DNA of 64,000 bases, taken from CAJQQY01 sp964564545. GTDB lineage: Bacteria; Bacteroidota; Bacteroidia; Chitinophagales; Saprospiraceae. Position 1 is the stretch's first letter. Every line of letters starts with the position of its first letter. Location: assembly GCA_964564545.1 (NCBI GenBank), contig CAZMBP010000019.1, forward strand, positions 1-64,000. The letters are read 5' to 3'. The notes beneath the pieces were generated by a model. The model saw only the letters and a program-made list of their open reading frames with translations. It was not told the origin of the DNA and made no database searches. Below are positions 16,683-25,440 of this stretch, piece after piece. The position numbers were made by a program, and so were the translations under genes.

Positions 16683-17800
16683 GCAATACAATTTGGAAAA
16701 TTATAGAAAATAAAGACTGGCAAAATGTGAGAAATACTTTTTTATGGATTCAAGATATGGAAGGTGTTCCACAAGATAAAATTCATCATGCAGAGGGCGA
16801 TGTTGCTATTCATACACGAATGGTCGTCGAAGCATTGTTGAACTTGTCAGAATTTCAAAGGCTTAATGGGCAAGAAAAAGAAATTCTTTTTGCCGCAGCA
16901 CTTTTACATGATGTCGAAAAAAGATCTACAACTGTCCAGGAATCCAACGGAAGAGTAACTTCAAAAGGACATGCTCGAAAAGGAGAATTTACAGCTCGAA
17001 CTAATTTGTACAAGGATATTCCAACACCTTTTCCAATTCGGGAAGCGGTAGCAAAATTGGTTAGAAATCACGGTTTACCGATTTGGATTTTTGAAAAAGA
17101 AAATCCGAGGAAGACACTTATTCAAACTAGTTTAGAAGTGAATTTAGAGCACTTAGCCATATTAGCAAAAGCAGATATGTTGGGTAGAATTTGTCAAGAT
17201 CAAGATGAAATGTTATTTCAAATTCAATTATTTGAAGAGTTTTGTAAGGAGCAAAATTGCTTTGGAAAACCGAAAACCTTTGGTTCAAATCTAGGCAAAT
17301 ATCAATTTTTCCAAAAAGAAGAGGCTAGCCCTGATTATGTCCCTTTTGAAAAAGATGTTTTCGAAGTAATTATGATGTCTGCTTTGCCTGGAACAGGAAA
17401 GGATTTTTTTATCAAAAAAAACTACAAAGATGTTCCAGTTATTTCCCTGGATAATATTCGAAGAACGAATAAAATTAGTCCAACTGATAAAAAAGGAAAT
17501 GGGCAAGTTATTCAAATGGCAAAGGAGCAGGCACGAGTATTTTTAAGGAAAAAGGAAACTTTCATATGGAATGCAACGAATCTTTCGAGAAATCTTCGAA
17601 CACCTTTGATTGATTTATTTCAAAGTTATGGAGCAAAAACAAGGTTAATATATCTCGAAGTTCCATATAAAAAGTTGATGCAACAAAATCTAAATCGAGA
17701 TTTTCCAGTTCCTCGAAAAGTTGTTGAAAGGATGATTACGAAAATTGAGATTCCATCAAAATGGGAGGCTCCAATAGTTGAAATTCATTATTCTGAATAA
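16679..17800 (+). CDS. HD-Pnk: bifunctional RNA/DNA end-healing enzyme (HD phosphoesterase + polynucleotide kinase)
   Basis: 373 residues from the ATG at 16679, which overlaps the ligase stop by 4 bp; an upstream in-frame ATG at 16634 lies inside the ligase gene and is less likely. N-terminal HD module: HHAEGDVAIHTRMVVEALL (H36-H37, H45) and LLHDVEK (H77-D78), metal ligands for 2',3'-cyclic phosphate and phosphate removal. C-terminal P-loop kinase: ALPGTGKD (K241, followed by Asp242 rather than Ser/Thr), SLDNIRR with the likely general base D258, WNATNLSR, and the arginine lid near RDFPVPRKVVERM. This two-module layout matches the Runella HD-Pnk family described by the Shuman group. Product ends feed the adjacent RNA ligase. 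Confidence 0.88.
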   Translation: MSNTIWKIIENKDWQNVRNTFLWIQDMEGVPQDKIHHAEGDVAIHTRMVVEALLNLSEFQRLNGQEKEILFAAALLHDVEKRSTTVQESNGRVTSKGHARKGEFTARTNLYKDIPTPFPIREAVAKLVRNHGLPIWIFEKENPRKTLIQTSLEVNLEHLAILAKADMLGRICQDQDEMLFQIQLFEEFCKEQNCFGKPKTFGSNLGKYQFFQKEEASPDYVPFEKDVFEVIMMSALPGTGKDFFIKKNYKDVPVISLDNIRRTNKISPTDKKGNGQVIQMAKEQARVFLRKKETFIWNATNLSRNLRTPLIDLFQSYGAKTRLIYLEVPYKKLMQQNLNRDFPVPRKVVERMITKIEIPSKWEAPIVEIHYSE

Positions 17801-17828
17801 CTTTTGCTAAGTAAACTTGCAGAATAAT

Positions 17829-17960
17829 GAATATCGAATAGCGATTTAAGAACGCTTCGCTAAGGATTTGCGAAGTTTTGACGATATTAGTTTTGTTTGT
17901 TCTATGAGCGATATCGTCAAACTTCTTCCTTCTTAAATCCTTGTTGGGTATTCGATATTC
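17829..17960. repeat. Nested long palindrome between convergent genes
   Basis: Three concentric inverted repeats: 17829-17840 with 17949-17960 (12 bp perfect), 17843-17852 with 17930-17939 (10 bp perfect), and 17872-17887 with 17911-17925 (15 bp, one bulge). It can extrude as a 130-bp cruciform. The outer arm GAATATCGAATA is shared in part with palindromes at 25443-25456 and 55826-55849. No coding potential; likely a dispersed palindromic element. Confidence 0.6.
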
Positions 17961-17962
17961 CC

Positions 17963-17996
17963 AAAAAAAACGCCCCGGCTGAAACTCAGCCGGGGC
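17963..17996 (-). terminator. Strong terminator of the E1 dehydrogenase gene
   Basis: GCCCCGGCTGA and TCAGCCGGGGC (17972-17996) form an 11-bp GC-rich stem with a 3-base loop. On the minus strand it is followed by eight T residues, so it ends the dehydrogenase transcript. Confidence 0.88.
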
Positions 17997-18046
17997 AATA
18001 CTTGGTTAGAATGGTTAGAATCGGGAGTGGTTAATCTCCCTGTTAA

Positions 18047-20116
18047 TTAAAAGTTTAGTAGTTCTTCTATTTTTATTTTTAGTTTTTCAGCCGATGGCAA
18101 ATATGCCTTTTCCAAATCACTATTCAAAGGAATTGCTGGAGTATTTTCAGCACCCATTGTCATTACTGGTGCATCTAAATATTTAAAACATTCCTGAGAA
18201 ATTCGTCCAGCCAAACTTTGAGCAAATGAGCAATTCACCGCTTCCTCCGTCAAAACTAAACACCTATTATTCTTTTTCACAGATTTAAAAATTGCTTCTT
18301 CATCCAAAGGCGCAATAGTTCGCAAATCTACGATTTCAATTTTTCCTTCAAAGTCTTTCGCTGCATTCAATGCCCAATGAACGCCCATTCCGTAGGTAAT
18401 TATTGTGATTGCTTCTCCATTTTCGACATTAGTTTCAGAAGGTTCCAAAACGATATTGGCTTTTCCAAAAGGTAAAATGTAATCCTCTGCAGGTTCAATT
18501 GTTCGAGCAGCATTTGTACCCGGAACTTTGGACCAATACAAACCTTTATGTTCAAAAATTACTACAGGATTTGGATCATGGTAAGCTGCTTTCATCAAAC
18601 CCTTAAGGTCTGCGCCATTACTTGGGTAAGCAATCTTAACTCCTCGAATATTTGCCACAATTGATTCCACACTTGAAGAATGGTAAGGTCCACCACTTCC
18701 ATAAGCTCCAATCGGAACTCGCAAAATCATGCTAACTGGATATTTCCCATTGGTCAAATAACAAGATCGGCTGACTTCAGTAAACAATTGATTGATACCT
18801 GGAAAAATATAATCTGCAAACTGAACCTCCACAATTGGTTTCAATCCAACTGCCGACATTCCCACAGTTGAACCTACAATAAATGCTTCTTGAATGGGAG
18901 TATTAAATACTCGTTCATCGCCAAATTTTTGCGCCAAAGTAGCTGCCTCTCGAAAAACTCCACCTAATCTTGCACCTACATCTTGACCATATAAAAGACA
19001 TTCTTTATCATCTCGCATCAACTCTTCGACAGCGTGCAAGGCACAATCTACCATGACCACTTCACTTCCATTTTCAGGTCTTCGAGTTCCTGTTTCTTCT
19101 GTAATGGGAGTTGGAGCAAAATCATGATCAGTCAATGAGGATGGATCAGGATCTTCTGCTTGAAGCGCCTCCTTAAAATCAGCTTTAACTGCTTCCAAAG
19201 CATCAGCCTCAATTTTTTCTATTTGTTTTTTAGAAAAACCATTTTCTAAAAGTTGATTTTTAAAAATAGGGTAGGGATCTCTTAGTTTTGCTTCTTCCAA
19301 ATCATCTCGATACCATTCCATTCGAACCCCAGAGGTATGATGATTTAACAAAGGAACTTTGGCATGAACTAAAATTGGGCGGCGCTCTTTTCGAATTGTT
19401 TCAATAACTCGATTCAAAGTAGTATAACATTCCAAAAAATCACTTCCATCAATCGTCACGGCTTCCAATCCTTTAAATCCTTGAGCATATTCATAAGCAT
19501 CTTGCGCTCTGATTTCATCTGCACTTGCCGAGATATCCCATTCATTATCTTGTACCAAATACAAAATTGGATATTGCTTCAATGCAGCCATTTGGAATGC
19601 TTCAGCAATTTCACCTTCCGTCACACAAGCATCTCCAAGTGAGCAAACTACGATAGGTTTCTTCGAATGTTTTTCATTGATTTTTAAAGTCTCTCGATAT
19701 TGAATTCCCATTCCAACACCTGTAGCTGGAATGGCTTGCATTCCTGTTGCTGAAGATTGATGAGGAATTTTTGGTTTATCATCATCTTTCAAACTAGGAT
19801 GAGAATAATAACTTCGTCCACCTGAAAAAGGATCATCCTTTTTGGCTAAAAGTTGCAACATCAAATCATATGGACGCATCCCAATCGACAATAACATCGC
19901 ATCGTCTCGATAATATGGAAATGCAAAATCTTGAGGTAAAAGTTGCATACCGCAAGCAATTTGAATGGCCTCATGACCACGGGAAGTGGCATGAACATAT
20001 TTGGAAACTAACTTAAAATTGTCTTCATACAATTCAGTCATATGTTTGGCCGTACACATTTTTTCAAATGCTTTGGCTAATACTTTCTTTTGAATCTTTT
20101 GAATTGATTTTACCAT
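18047..20116 (-). CDS. Fused alpha/beta 2-oxoacid dehydrogenase E1 component (branched-chain or pyruvate type)
   Basis: 689 residues joining E1-alpha and E1-beta. The alpha half (to about 330) has the TPP motif VVCSLGDACVTEGEIAEAFQMAALKQYPILYLVQDNEW: GDA...DN in place of the usual GDG...NN, and the HHTSGVRMEWYRDD loop. The beta half has EAFIVGSTVGMSAVGLKPIVEVQFADYIFPGINQL and GAYGSGGPYHSSSVES, the E1-beta signatures. It decarboxylates a 2-oxoacid on TPP and reductively acylates an E2 lipoyl domain; E2 and E3 are not in this window. Divergently transcribed from an Lrp/AsnC gene, which fits control by an amino acid, so a branched-chain 2-oxoacid substrate is slightly favoured. Confidence 0.88.
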   Translation of the reverse strand: MVKSIQKIQKKVLAKAFEKMCTAKHMTELYEDNFKLVSKYVHATSRGHEAIQIACGMQLLPQDFAFPYYRDDAMLLSIGMRPYDLMLQLLAKKDDPFSGGRSYYSHPSLKDDDKPKIPHQSSATGMQAIPATGVGMGIQYRETLKINEKHSKKPIVVCSLGDACVTEGEIAEAFQMAALKQYPILYLVQDNEWDISASADEIRAQDAYEYAQGFKGLEAVTIDGSDFLECYTTLNRVIETIRKERRPILVHAKVPLLNHHTSGVRMEWYRDDLEEAKLRDPYPIFKNQLLENGFSKKQIEKIEADALEAVKADFKEALQAEDPDPSSLTDHDFAPTPITEETGTRRPENGSEVVMVDCALHAVEELMRDDKECLLYGQDVGARLGGVFREAATLAQKFGDERVFNTPIQEAFIVGSTVGMSAVGLKPIVEVQFADYIFPGINQLFTEVSRSCYLTNGKYPVSMILRVPIGAYGSGGPYHSSSVESIVANIRGVKIAYPSNGADLKGLMKAAYHDPNPVVIFEHKGLYWSKVPGTNAARTIEPAEDYILPFGKANIVLEPSETNVENGEAITIITYGMGVHWALNAAKDFEGKIEIVDLRTIAPLDEEAIFKSVKKNNRCLVLTEEAVNCSFAQSLAGRISQECFKYLDAPVMTMGAENTPAIPLNSDLEKAYLPSAEKLKIKIEELLNF

Positions 20117-20292
20117 ATTTTAGAAATTCATTTGTGCTACAAAAGTAGCAATTTTTAGTGAGTTGTTTTTATTTTGAAAATAAATAGGGATATTGTTATA
20201 GTTAAATGAAAAAAGCACGCAATTTGTTTTGTAAATGATTTGTTATTTGTCTTAGAAAAGAATATTGTTTTTTCAACATTCAATAAAATAAA

Positions 20293-20754
20293 ATGGTAAA
20301 ATTAGACGAACTCGATATTAAAATACTTTCCTTCCTTCAAGAAGATTCTCGAATGACAATTCGGGACATTGCCAAAGAATTAAACATCTCCACTACTCCA
20401 ATCTTTAATAGAATAAAAAGGTTAGAAAAGGAAAAGGTGATAGATAGATATGTCGCGATTGTCAATGCCGATCAAGTTGGAAAAATGCTCTTTGCATTCG
20501 TTTTTCTCAATCTAAAGGATCATTCAAAAAAGGCCATTGAAAAAATGGAAAAGCAGGTGACGAGTTTCCCTGAAGTTTTAGAATGTCATTACGTGACTGG
20601 AGGTGCTGATTTTTTTCTAAAAGTAATTGTCAAAGATATCAAGGAGTATAATTCATTTGTTTCGGAGAAATTATTTTCTGTGCCAAATATTGGAAAGATT
20701 GAATCATTGTTGAGTTTATCGATGGCGAAGAGTACGAATGTAATTCCTCTTTAA
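20293..20754 (+). CDS. Lrp/AsnC family transcriptional regulator
   Basis: 153 residues. HTH: LDELDIKILSFLQEDSRMTIRDIAKELNISTTPIFNRIKRLEKEKVI (residues 3-49). C-terminal RAM ligand-binding domain: FAFVFLNLKDHS... through VLECHYVTGGADFFLKVIVKDIKEYNSF, with the ECHYVTGGADF pattern typical of Lrp effector pockets. It is divergent from the fused E1 gene across ~175 bp, so it probably senses an amino acid and controls that enzyme and itself. Confidence 0.93.
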   Translation: MVKLDELDIKILSFLQEDSRMTIRDIAKELNISTTPIFNRIKRLEKEKVIDRYVAIVNADQVGKMLFAFVFLNLKDHSKKAIEKMEKQVTSFPEVLECHYVTGGADFFLKVIVKDIKEYNSFVSEKLFSVPNIGKIESLLSLSMAKSTNVIPL

Positions 20755-20774
20755 AAGGATTTGATAAATCTATC

Positions 20775-20814
20775 AAAAAAAAAAGCCCCTCAAAGTAATT
20801 AAACTTTGAAGGGC
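20775..20814 (-). terminator. Terminator of cupredoxin gene
   Basis: GCCC-CTCAAAGT and ACTTTGAAGGGC arms (20785-20814) with a 6-base loop. On the minus strand a run of ten T follows, so it serves the cupredoxin/AhpD-side transcript and may also stop the Lrp gene. Confidence 0.8.
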
Positions 20815-20849
20815 AAATTAATTCGGTTTGAGAAATATTTGGATTATAA

Positions 20850-21248
20850 TTACTTAACTGTAATGGTATATTTTGGAGTCGGATTCATAGGACAAAAATA
20901 TACATACTCTCCCTTTGGTAAATTCACCACTTTAGATGTAGATTTTTCACCGTCCTTAATTGTTTTTTGAACATAACCAGTTTTGATATGAGCGTCAGGA
21001 TTTGACTTAGGAGCAATGACAAAACCAACTTCATGATTTACTCCATTATTAGAAATTTCGAAAACATAATCTCCTTCAGCTAAGGTCAAACCTTGAATAT
21101 TGAAATCTCCTGTAGTTTGTTCTAATTTAATCGTTTGTGCTTTTGAGGCGTGATCAGTCATTCCCTTTTTTGTCATATTTTGTCCAAAAGTTGAACCTGC
21201 GATAAACATCATCGCTACCATAAACATAAATGCTACTTTATTTTTCAT
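20850..21248 (-). CDS. Secreted cupredoxin-fold protein
   Basis: 132 residues with a signal peptide ending around STFGQ. The mature part has the cupredoxin beta-sandwich pattern: a GDYVFEISNNGVNHEVGFVI strand with a candidate copper ligand His, and a C-terminal GEYVYFCPMNPTPKYTITVK with the candidate Cys and Met. The usual His between Cys and Met is absent, so copper binding is possible but not assured. Expected in the periplasm. It lies 65 bp downstream of the AhpD-like gene on the same strand. Confidence 0.75.
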   Translation of the reverse strand: MKNKVAFMFMVAMMFIAGSTFGQNMTKKGMTDHASKAQTIKLEQTTGDFNIQGLTLAEGDYVFEISNNGVNHEVGFVIAPKSNPDAHIKTGYVQKTIKDGEKSTSKVVNLPKGEYVYFCPMNPTPKYTITVK

Positions 21249-21313
21249 TTTTATTATTATTTAAATGTGATTTGAAAATTATTATTTTAAAAAAAATGTG
21301 TTGTGGTTTATAA

Positions 21314-21862
21314 TTAAACAGTTGCTTCTGCTAATTCAGGAGCTACTGGAAAATCAATCGCGAACCCAGTCAAGTTGTGAATGTAATTGCTGATTACTTT
21401 ATCACCTACTACAATTACTACATCAATCATATTGGCTTCAGTATAACCTGCCGCGAAGAAAGCATCTTTGGCAGCTTGTGTTGCATTACCTTTATTTTCT
21501 ACAACTGATTTTGTGAATTGCGCTAGGGCATTTAATTTGATATTGAAAGAAGCTGATCCACCTCGAATTTCCAATATTTGATCTTCCGTGAAACCATTCA
21601 TTTTTCCTAAAACTGTGTGAGCTGATTGGCAATATCTGCATCCATTAATTTGGCTAGTTACCAAGTTGATGATTTCTCTTTCTTTAGCTTTAAGCGTACT
21701 TTTTCGATTTTGTAAAGCCAAATAATCAGCAAGTGCTGTATCATTTTTTGCATAGTAAGCATACAAGTTTGGGACAAAGCCTAAAGACTTATTAAGGTTG
21801 TCAAAGATTGCTTGATTGTTTTCTGAAACTTCCTCTCTTGTTGGGACATTAAAATTTTGCAT
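21314..21862 (-). CDS. Carboxymuconolactone decarboxylase/AhpD-like peroxidase-related protein
   Basis: 182 residues, all-helical. The AhpD motif is EIINLVTSQINGCRYCQSAHT: an upstream Glu, the CxxC pair and a His three residues after the second Cys, as in alkylhydroperoxidase D. Such proteins reduce peroxides or act on small ketone/lactone substrates. Lies upstream of the cupredoxin gene and downstream of an AraC regulator on the same strand; a stress-response role is plausible. Assigned to the family, not to a substrate. Confidence 0.88.
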   Translation of the reverse strand: MQNFNVPTREEVSENNQAIFDNLNKSLGFVPNLYAYYAKNDTALADYLALQNRKSTLKAKEREIINLVTSQINGCRYCQSAHTVLGKMNGFTEDQILEIRGGSASFNIKLNALAQFTKSVVENKGNATQAAKDAFFAAGYTEANMIDVVIVVGDKVISNYIHNLTGFAIDFPVAPELAEATV

Positions 21863-22006
21863 TGTTCTTTTTTTTATTGATTAAATATTATTTGTTTTAT
21901 TGACAACACAAAGATGGGGGAGAAGTGAGGCAGTTTTGTAGGTAGGTTTTCCCGAGGAGTTGGCAATTTTTCCTTTCTTGAAAAATTACTTGATTTTAAA
22001 TAGAAA

Positions 22007-22034
22007 AGGTGTTTGTTTTTTAGGACAAACACCT
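22007..22034 (-). terminator. Hairpin after AraC gene
   Basis: AGGTGTTTGT and ACAAACACCT form a perfect 10-bp stem with an 8-base loop, 11 bp past the AraC stop codon, with a CTTTTC tail on the minus strand. Confidence 0.65.
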
Positions 22035-22044
22035 CTTTTATAAA

Positions 22045-22863
22045 TTAGGATTCTTTAAATTTTGAGGGGGAAAGCCCTTCTTGTTTTTTGAAAAAACGAC
22101 TAAAAGCTTGGACATCTTCGTAGCCGAGTTCGTAAGCAACTTCTTGTATTTGAAGATCTGAATATTTTAAAAGCCTTCTCGCCTCCAACATTTTTCTTTC
22201 TTGAATAAATTTAAGCGGAGTCTTTTTTCCAATTTTTGAAAATATATTAGATAATGTTTTAGGTGACTTATGAAGGAGTTCCGCATATTCCGCAACAGTA
22301 TGTTTTGTCTTAAAATGTTGCTCCACCAAATAATTGAACTCTCGAATTATGTCTGATTCAAATGATTTTACATCTTCTTGTTTTTGAGATTTATACAAAC
22401 GAGTGCAGAGAATCAAATATCGTTTAAGCATCATTTGTAGCATTTCAATCTGTAAATTATCATTGCTTTCCATTTCGATTTGAAACATTTTCCAAACAGT
22501 CTCAAATTTCTCAACCTCATCATTTGGAATATTTATGATCGGTAATTGCGATGCGCCAAAAAATAGAATACCCTTGCATCCAACTTCATGATCATGATCG
22601 AGGATACAATAAAAAGGTTTATTAAATCGAACTAACCGAACATCTTCCACTCTGCCAATTTTAACCGTATGAAATTCAGTCAAAAAGACAATCTGATTTT
22701 TTTCAAAATCATATCTTTTTCCATCAATAAATAAGTGATTATTTCCTTTTTCAAACCAAAGAATAGTCAATCCATTTTCAATAGTTTCTTTTAAGATATG
22801 GCAATTATGCTGATCAACTTTGACGAGGTGTAAATATTCGTTGGTACTGCCAATAAATTTCAT
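22045..22863 (-). CDS. AraC-family transcriptional regulator
   Basis: 272 residues. The N-terminal half is a cupin-like sensor (ILWFEKGNNHLFIDGKRYDF...). The C-terminal ~100 residues hold the two AraC HTH motifs: HTVAEYAELLHKSPKTLSNIFSKIGKKTPLKFI and QIQEVAYELGYEDVQAFSRFFKKQEGLSPSKFKES, the second ending with the standard GYEDVQAFSRFFKKQ...SPSKFR pattern. It probably activates the AhpD-like and cupredoxin genes just downstream on the same strand. Confidence 0.92.
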   Translation of the reverse strand: MKFIGSTNEYLHLVKVDQHNCHILKETIENGLTILWFEKGNNHLFIDGKRYDFEKNQIVFLTEFHTVKIGRVEDVRLVRFNKPFYCILDHDHEVGCKGILFFGASQLPIINIPNDEVEKFETVWKMFQIEMESNDNLQIEMLQMMLKRYLILCTRLYKSQKQEDVKSFESDIIREFNYLVEQHFKTKHTVAEYAELLHKSPKTLSNIFSKIGKKTPLKFIQERKMLEARRLLKYSDLQIQEVAYELGYEDVQAFSRFFKKQEGLSPSKFKES

Positions 22864-22979
22864 TTATGATTTTTTTACAAAAAAACACTTTTTTTTGGAA
22901 GTAGTTTTTAATTATTGAAATAGAATTTGTCCGAAAGAATACGATTAAAAATGAAAATTATACTTTCATTTATCCTTGT

Positions 22980-22987
22980 TACATTTG
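22980..22987 (+). promoter_or_regulatory. Candidate Bacteroidota -7 box
   Basis: TACATTTG matches TAnnTTTG, 19 bp before the ATG at 23006. No clear -33 TTTG at the standard distance, so only suggestive. Confidence 0.35.
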
Positions 22988-23005
22988 TATTCTAAATTTT
23001 TTGAA

Positions 23006-24298
23006 ATGAAATATAGATTAGTCTTAGTTTTTTTACTGTCAAATTTTTTTGGTTTCTCTCAAACTAACTCGAATCAATTTGAATTAGAATATACAGATCA
23101 CTTCGGATCACGAGAGAGGTTTGTGTTGGAATTTTATCTAAAAAATAATTCTGATGATACTCTTTTTATTCATCGTTCAGCTCCCTTAAAATATCAACCA
23201 CGAATAAATTCATCGGTTCCATTTATTCCAGAGTTTTATAGTATGAAATTTATTTCGGATGTTCAATTATGTGAGATTGCTCCCTATTTTATTGAAGACA
23301 ATAAAATACCTGTGAAGGATGAATCCTATTTTTTGGCGATTCCTCCAAAGGGACAACATCAAATAAAATATTACAATAGTGGTACCGATCAAATGATTTG
23401 TGATAAAGAAATTGAAGAGTTGAAAGTGAAATTTGTATATGATTTTGATGAACGATATTTGGATAAAAATTTCTTTGCTAAACAAGTAACCCAAGCAGGA
23501 AAGTTGTCAAAAGAGAAAAGTGAAACACTCTACAAACTTTTACAAAAATCATATCAAGGGAAAATTGAATCAAAAGAAATTACGATTGATTTAGATAATA
23601 TCAAATCTGGAAATTCGATTGCTTTTAAAAAAGAGCAGGTGCTTCGAAGAGCAAAAAGAGAATTTGGAATTGAAATATCTGATATTTATTTTCCAGATTA
23701 TTTAAATCAATTTAGTGGTATCCATATTAATGTGGAGGATGATTTTCACGCAGATCAAATAGAAAAAATGCAGACCAATTTGATGGAAACTCTTGGCTCA
23801 GCTAGAAGTTATTATTCGATAGTCAAGCAGAAAAATCAAATCAAATGGTTGGTTGGTTCAAGTGGAAAAAACAGGGTATACACTTATGATTATCACGAAA
23901 TTTTGGATTCATTAAATTTGGCCAAAGAAGAGTTTTTAGAAAAAAAGAAAAATTCAGAAATCAAAGATTATGAAATTCACAGCGTTTATTGGCATCTCCA
24001 AAATGTGGGAGCTAGTACAATGCGACATATCAGTAAACATGTTTTTTTTATTTTAAAAAATCCCGAAGGGGAGTTGTTTGCTACTGCTTATCGTAACCGA
24101 ATTTATCCAAGGTCCTTCCTAAAATTGAAAAAAACGGATCACGGTTTCGAGTATGTTGAAAAATCGTATAGTTCTTTTGTCGATGACCAAAAGTATACGT
24201 ATGAAATTTTAAAAAATGGAGATATGGTTTTGGCAAAAAGTAAATCGGTGGAAAAAGGCCAGGATAGGTATCAAGCATATTTAATCAAGATAGAATAA
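23006..24298 (+). CDS. Secreted protein of unknown function
   Basis: 430 residues from the ATG at 23006; a longer frame from a TTG at 22976 would put extra residues ahead of a good signal peptide (MKYRLVLVFLLSNFFGFSQ) and is rejected. No domain recognised. The middle part (residues ~180-250) alternates charged and hydrophobic residues with a predicted alpha/beta character, and EDDFHADQIEKMQ may be a helix. The late segment has regular beta-strand spacing (FFILKNPEGELFATAYRNRIYP). Same strand as the amidohydrolase 34 bp downstream, so probably one operon. Confidence 0.6.
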   Translation: MKYRLVLVFLLSNFFGFSQTNSNQFELEYTDHFGSRERFVLEFYLKNNSDDTLFIHRSAPLKYQPRINSSVPFIPEFYSMKFISDVQLCEIAPYFIEDNKIPVKDESYFLAIPPKGQHQIKYYNSGTDQMICDKEIEELKVKFVYDFDERYLDKNFFAKQVTQAGKLSKEKSETLYKLLQKSYQGKIESKEITIDLDNIKSGNSIAFKKEQVLRRAKREFGIEISDIYFPDYLNQFSGIHINVEDDFHADQIEKMQTNLMETLGSARSYYSIVKQKNQIKWLVGSSGKNRVYTYDYHEILDSLNLAKEEFLEKKKNSEIKDYEIHSVYWHLQNVGASTMRHISKHVFFILKNPEGELFATAYRNRIYPRSFLKLKKTDHGFEYVEKSYSSFVDDQKYTYEILKNGDMVLAKSKSVEKGQDRYQAYLIKIE

Positions 24299-24332
24299 AT
24301 GTCAATTTTTTTATAAACAAAATAAAATAGAG

Positions 24333-25436
24333 ATGCTGAAAAATTACTTTATCATAATAGTTCTTTTAATTACCAATTTTGTATTCGGTCAAGATGGAAC
24401 AGATACACTCAGAATGGATTGGGAAGCTTACGATCCGCCATCAACTTTGGTGGTTCCAGAGACAATAATTACTCGGGCAAAATATCCATTTATTGATGTG
24501 CATAGTCATCAATGGCGAATGGACGAAATGGATTTAAATGATTTGATTCGTCCAATGGATTCTATGAACATGGCGATTATGAATAATTTGAGTGGTCGAA
24601 ATGGAGTGAGGTTGAAGAAGATGACGGATAATATCAAAAAGCAATTTCCAAACAGATTTATTGTTTTTGCCAATATCGAATTGAGAAGTATTGATGACCC
24701 AGATTGGACGGAATCCACAGTTAAACAATTAGAATATGATTATAATAATGGAGCAAGAGGTTTGAAAATTTATAAGAGTCAAGGCATGACAAATAAAGAT
24801 TCAAGTGGAAACCGAATTAGAATTGATGACCCTAGAATTGACCCTCTTTGGGCGAAATGTGGGGAGTTGGGGATTCCAGTTTTGATACATTCAGCTGATC
24901 CAAAACTATTTTGGGAGCCACATGATAATCAAAATGAAAGATGGTTGGAACTAAAATTACGTCCTCGAAGAAAACGTGGCCCGAACAATCCAGCTTCTTG
25001 GGAACAAATAATTTCAGAGCAACATAATATTTTTAAAAAGCATCCAAAGACGAATTTCATTGCCGCGCACTTTGGTTGGCATCCAAATGACTTAACCAAG
25101 TTAGGACAATTGTTAGATGAAATGCCTAACATGTATGTTGAAATTGGAGCCATCATCGCCGAGCTTGGCAGACAACCACGAGCAGCTAATAAGTTTTTTG
25201 AAAAATACCAAGATCGAGTTTTGTTTGGAAAAGATTCTTGGAAGCCAGAGGAGTATCCTACCTATTTTAGAGTGTTGGAAAGTGATGATGAATATTTTCC
25301 TTATTACAAAAGGTATCATGCTTTTTGGAAAATGTATGGGTTGGCTTTGCCTGATCACATTTTGAAAAAATTGTATTATAAAAATGCGTTGAAGATCATT
25401 CCTGGGTTGGACAAGAGTTTGTTTCCGAAAGACTGA
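24333..25436 (+). CDS. Secreted amidohydrolase-family (Amidohydro_2) metal-dependent hydrolase
   Basis: 367 residues with a signal peptide (to about VFGQDG). TIM-barrel hydrolase: FIDVHSHQW gives the first two metal His ligands, GLKIYKSQG a candidate bridging Lys, PVLIHSADP the third-strand His, FIAAHFGWHPND the next, and VLFGKDSWKPEEYPTYF the final catalytic Asp. The family includes decarboxylases and hydrolases of lactones and amides; substrate not predictable. Export is unusual enough to suggest an extracellular or periplasmic substrate. Confidence 0.85.
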   Translation: MLKNYFIIIVLLITNFVFGQDGTDTLRMDWEAYDPPSTLVVPETIITRAKYPFIDVHSHQWRMDEMDLNDLIRPMDSMNMAIMNNLSGRNGVRLKKMTDNIKKQFPNRFIVFANIELRSIDDPDWTESTVKQLEYDYNNGARGLKIYKSQGMTNKDSSGNRIRIDDPRIDPLWAKCGELGIPVLIHSADPKLFWEPHDNQNERWLELKLRPRRKRGPNNPASWEQIISEQHNIFKKHPKTNFIAAHFGWHPNDLTKLGQLLDEMPNMYVEIGAIIAELGRQPRAANKFFEKYQDRVLFGKDSWKPEEYPTYFRVLESDDEYFPYYKRYHAFWKMYGLALPDHILKKLYYKNALKIIPGLDKSLFPKD

Positions 25437-25440
25437 TGTT

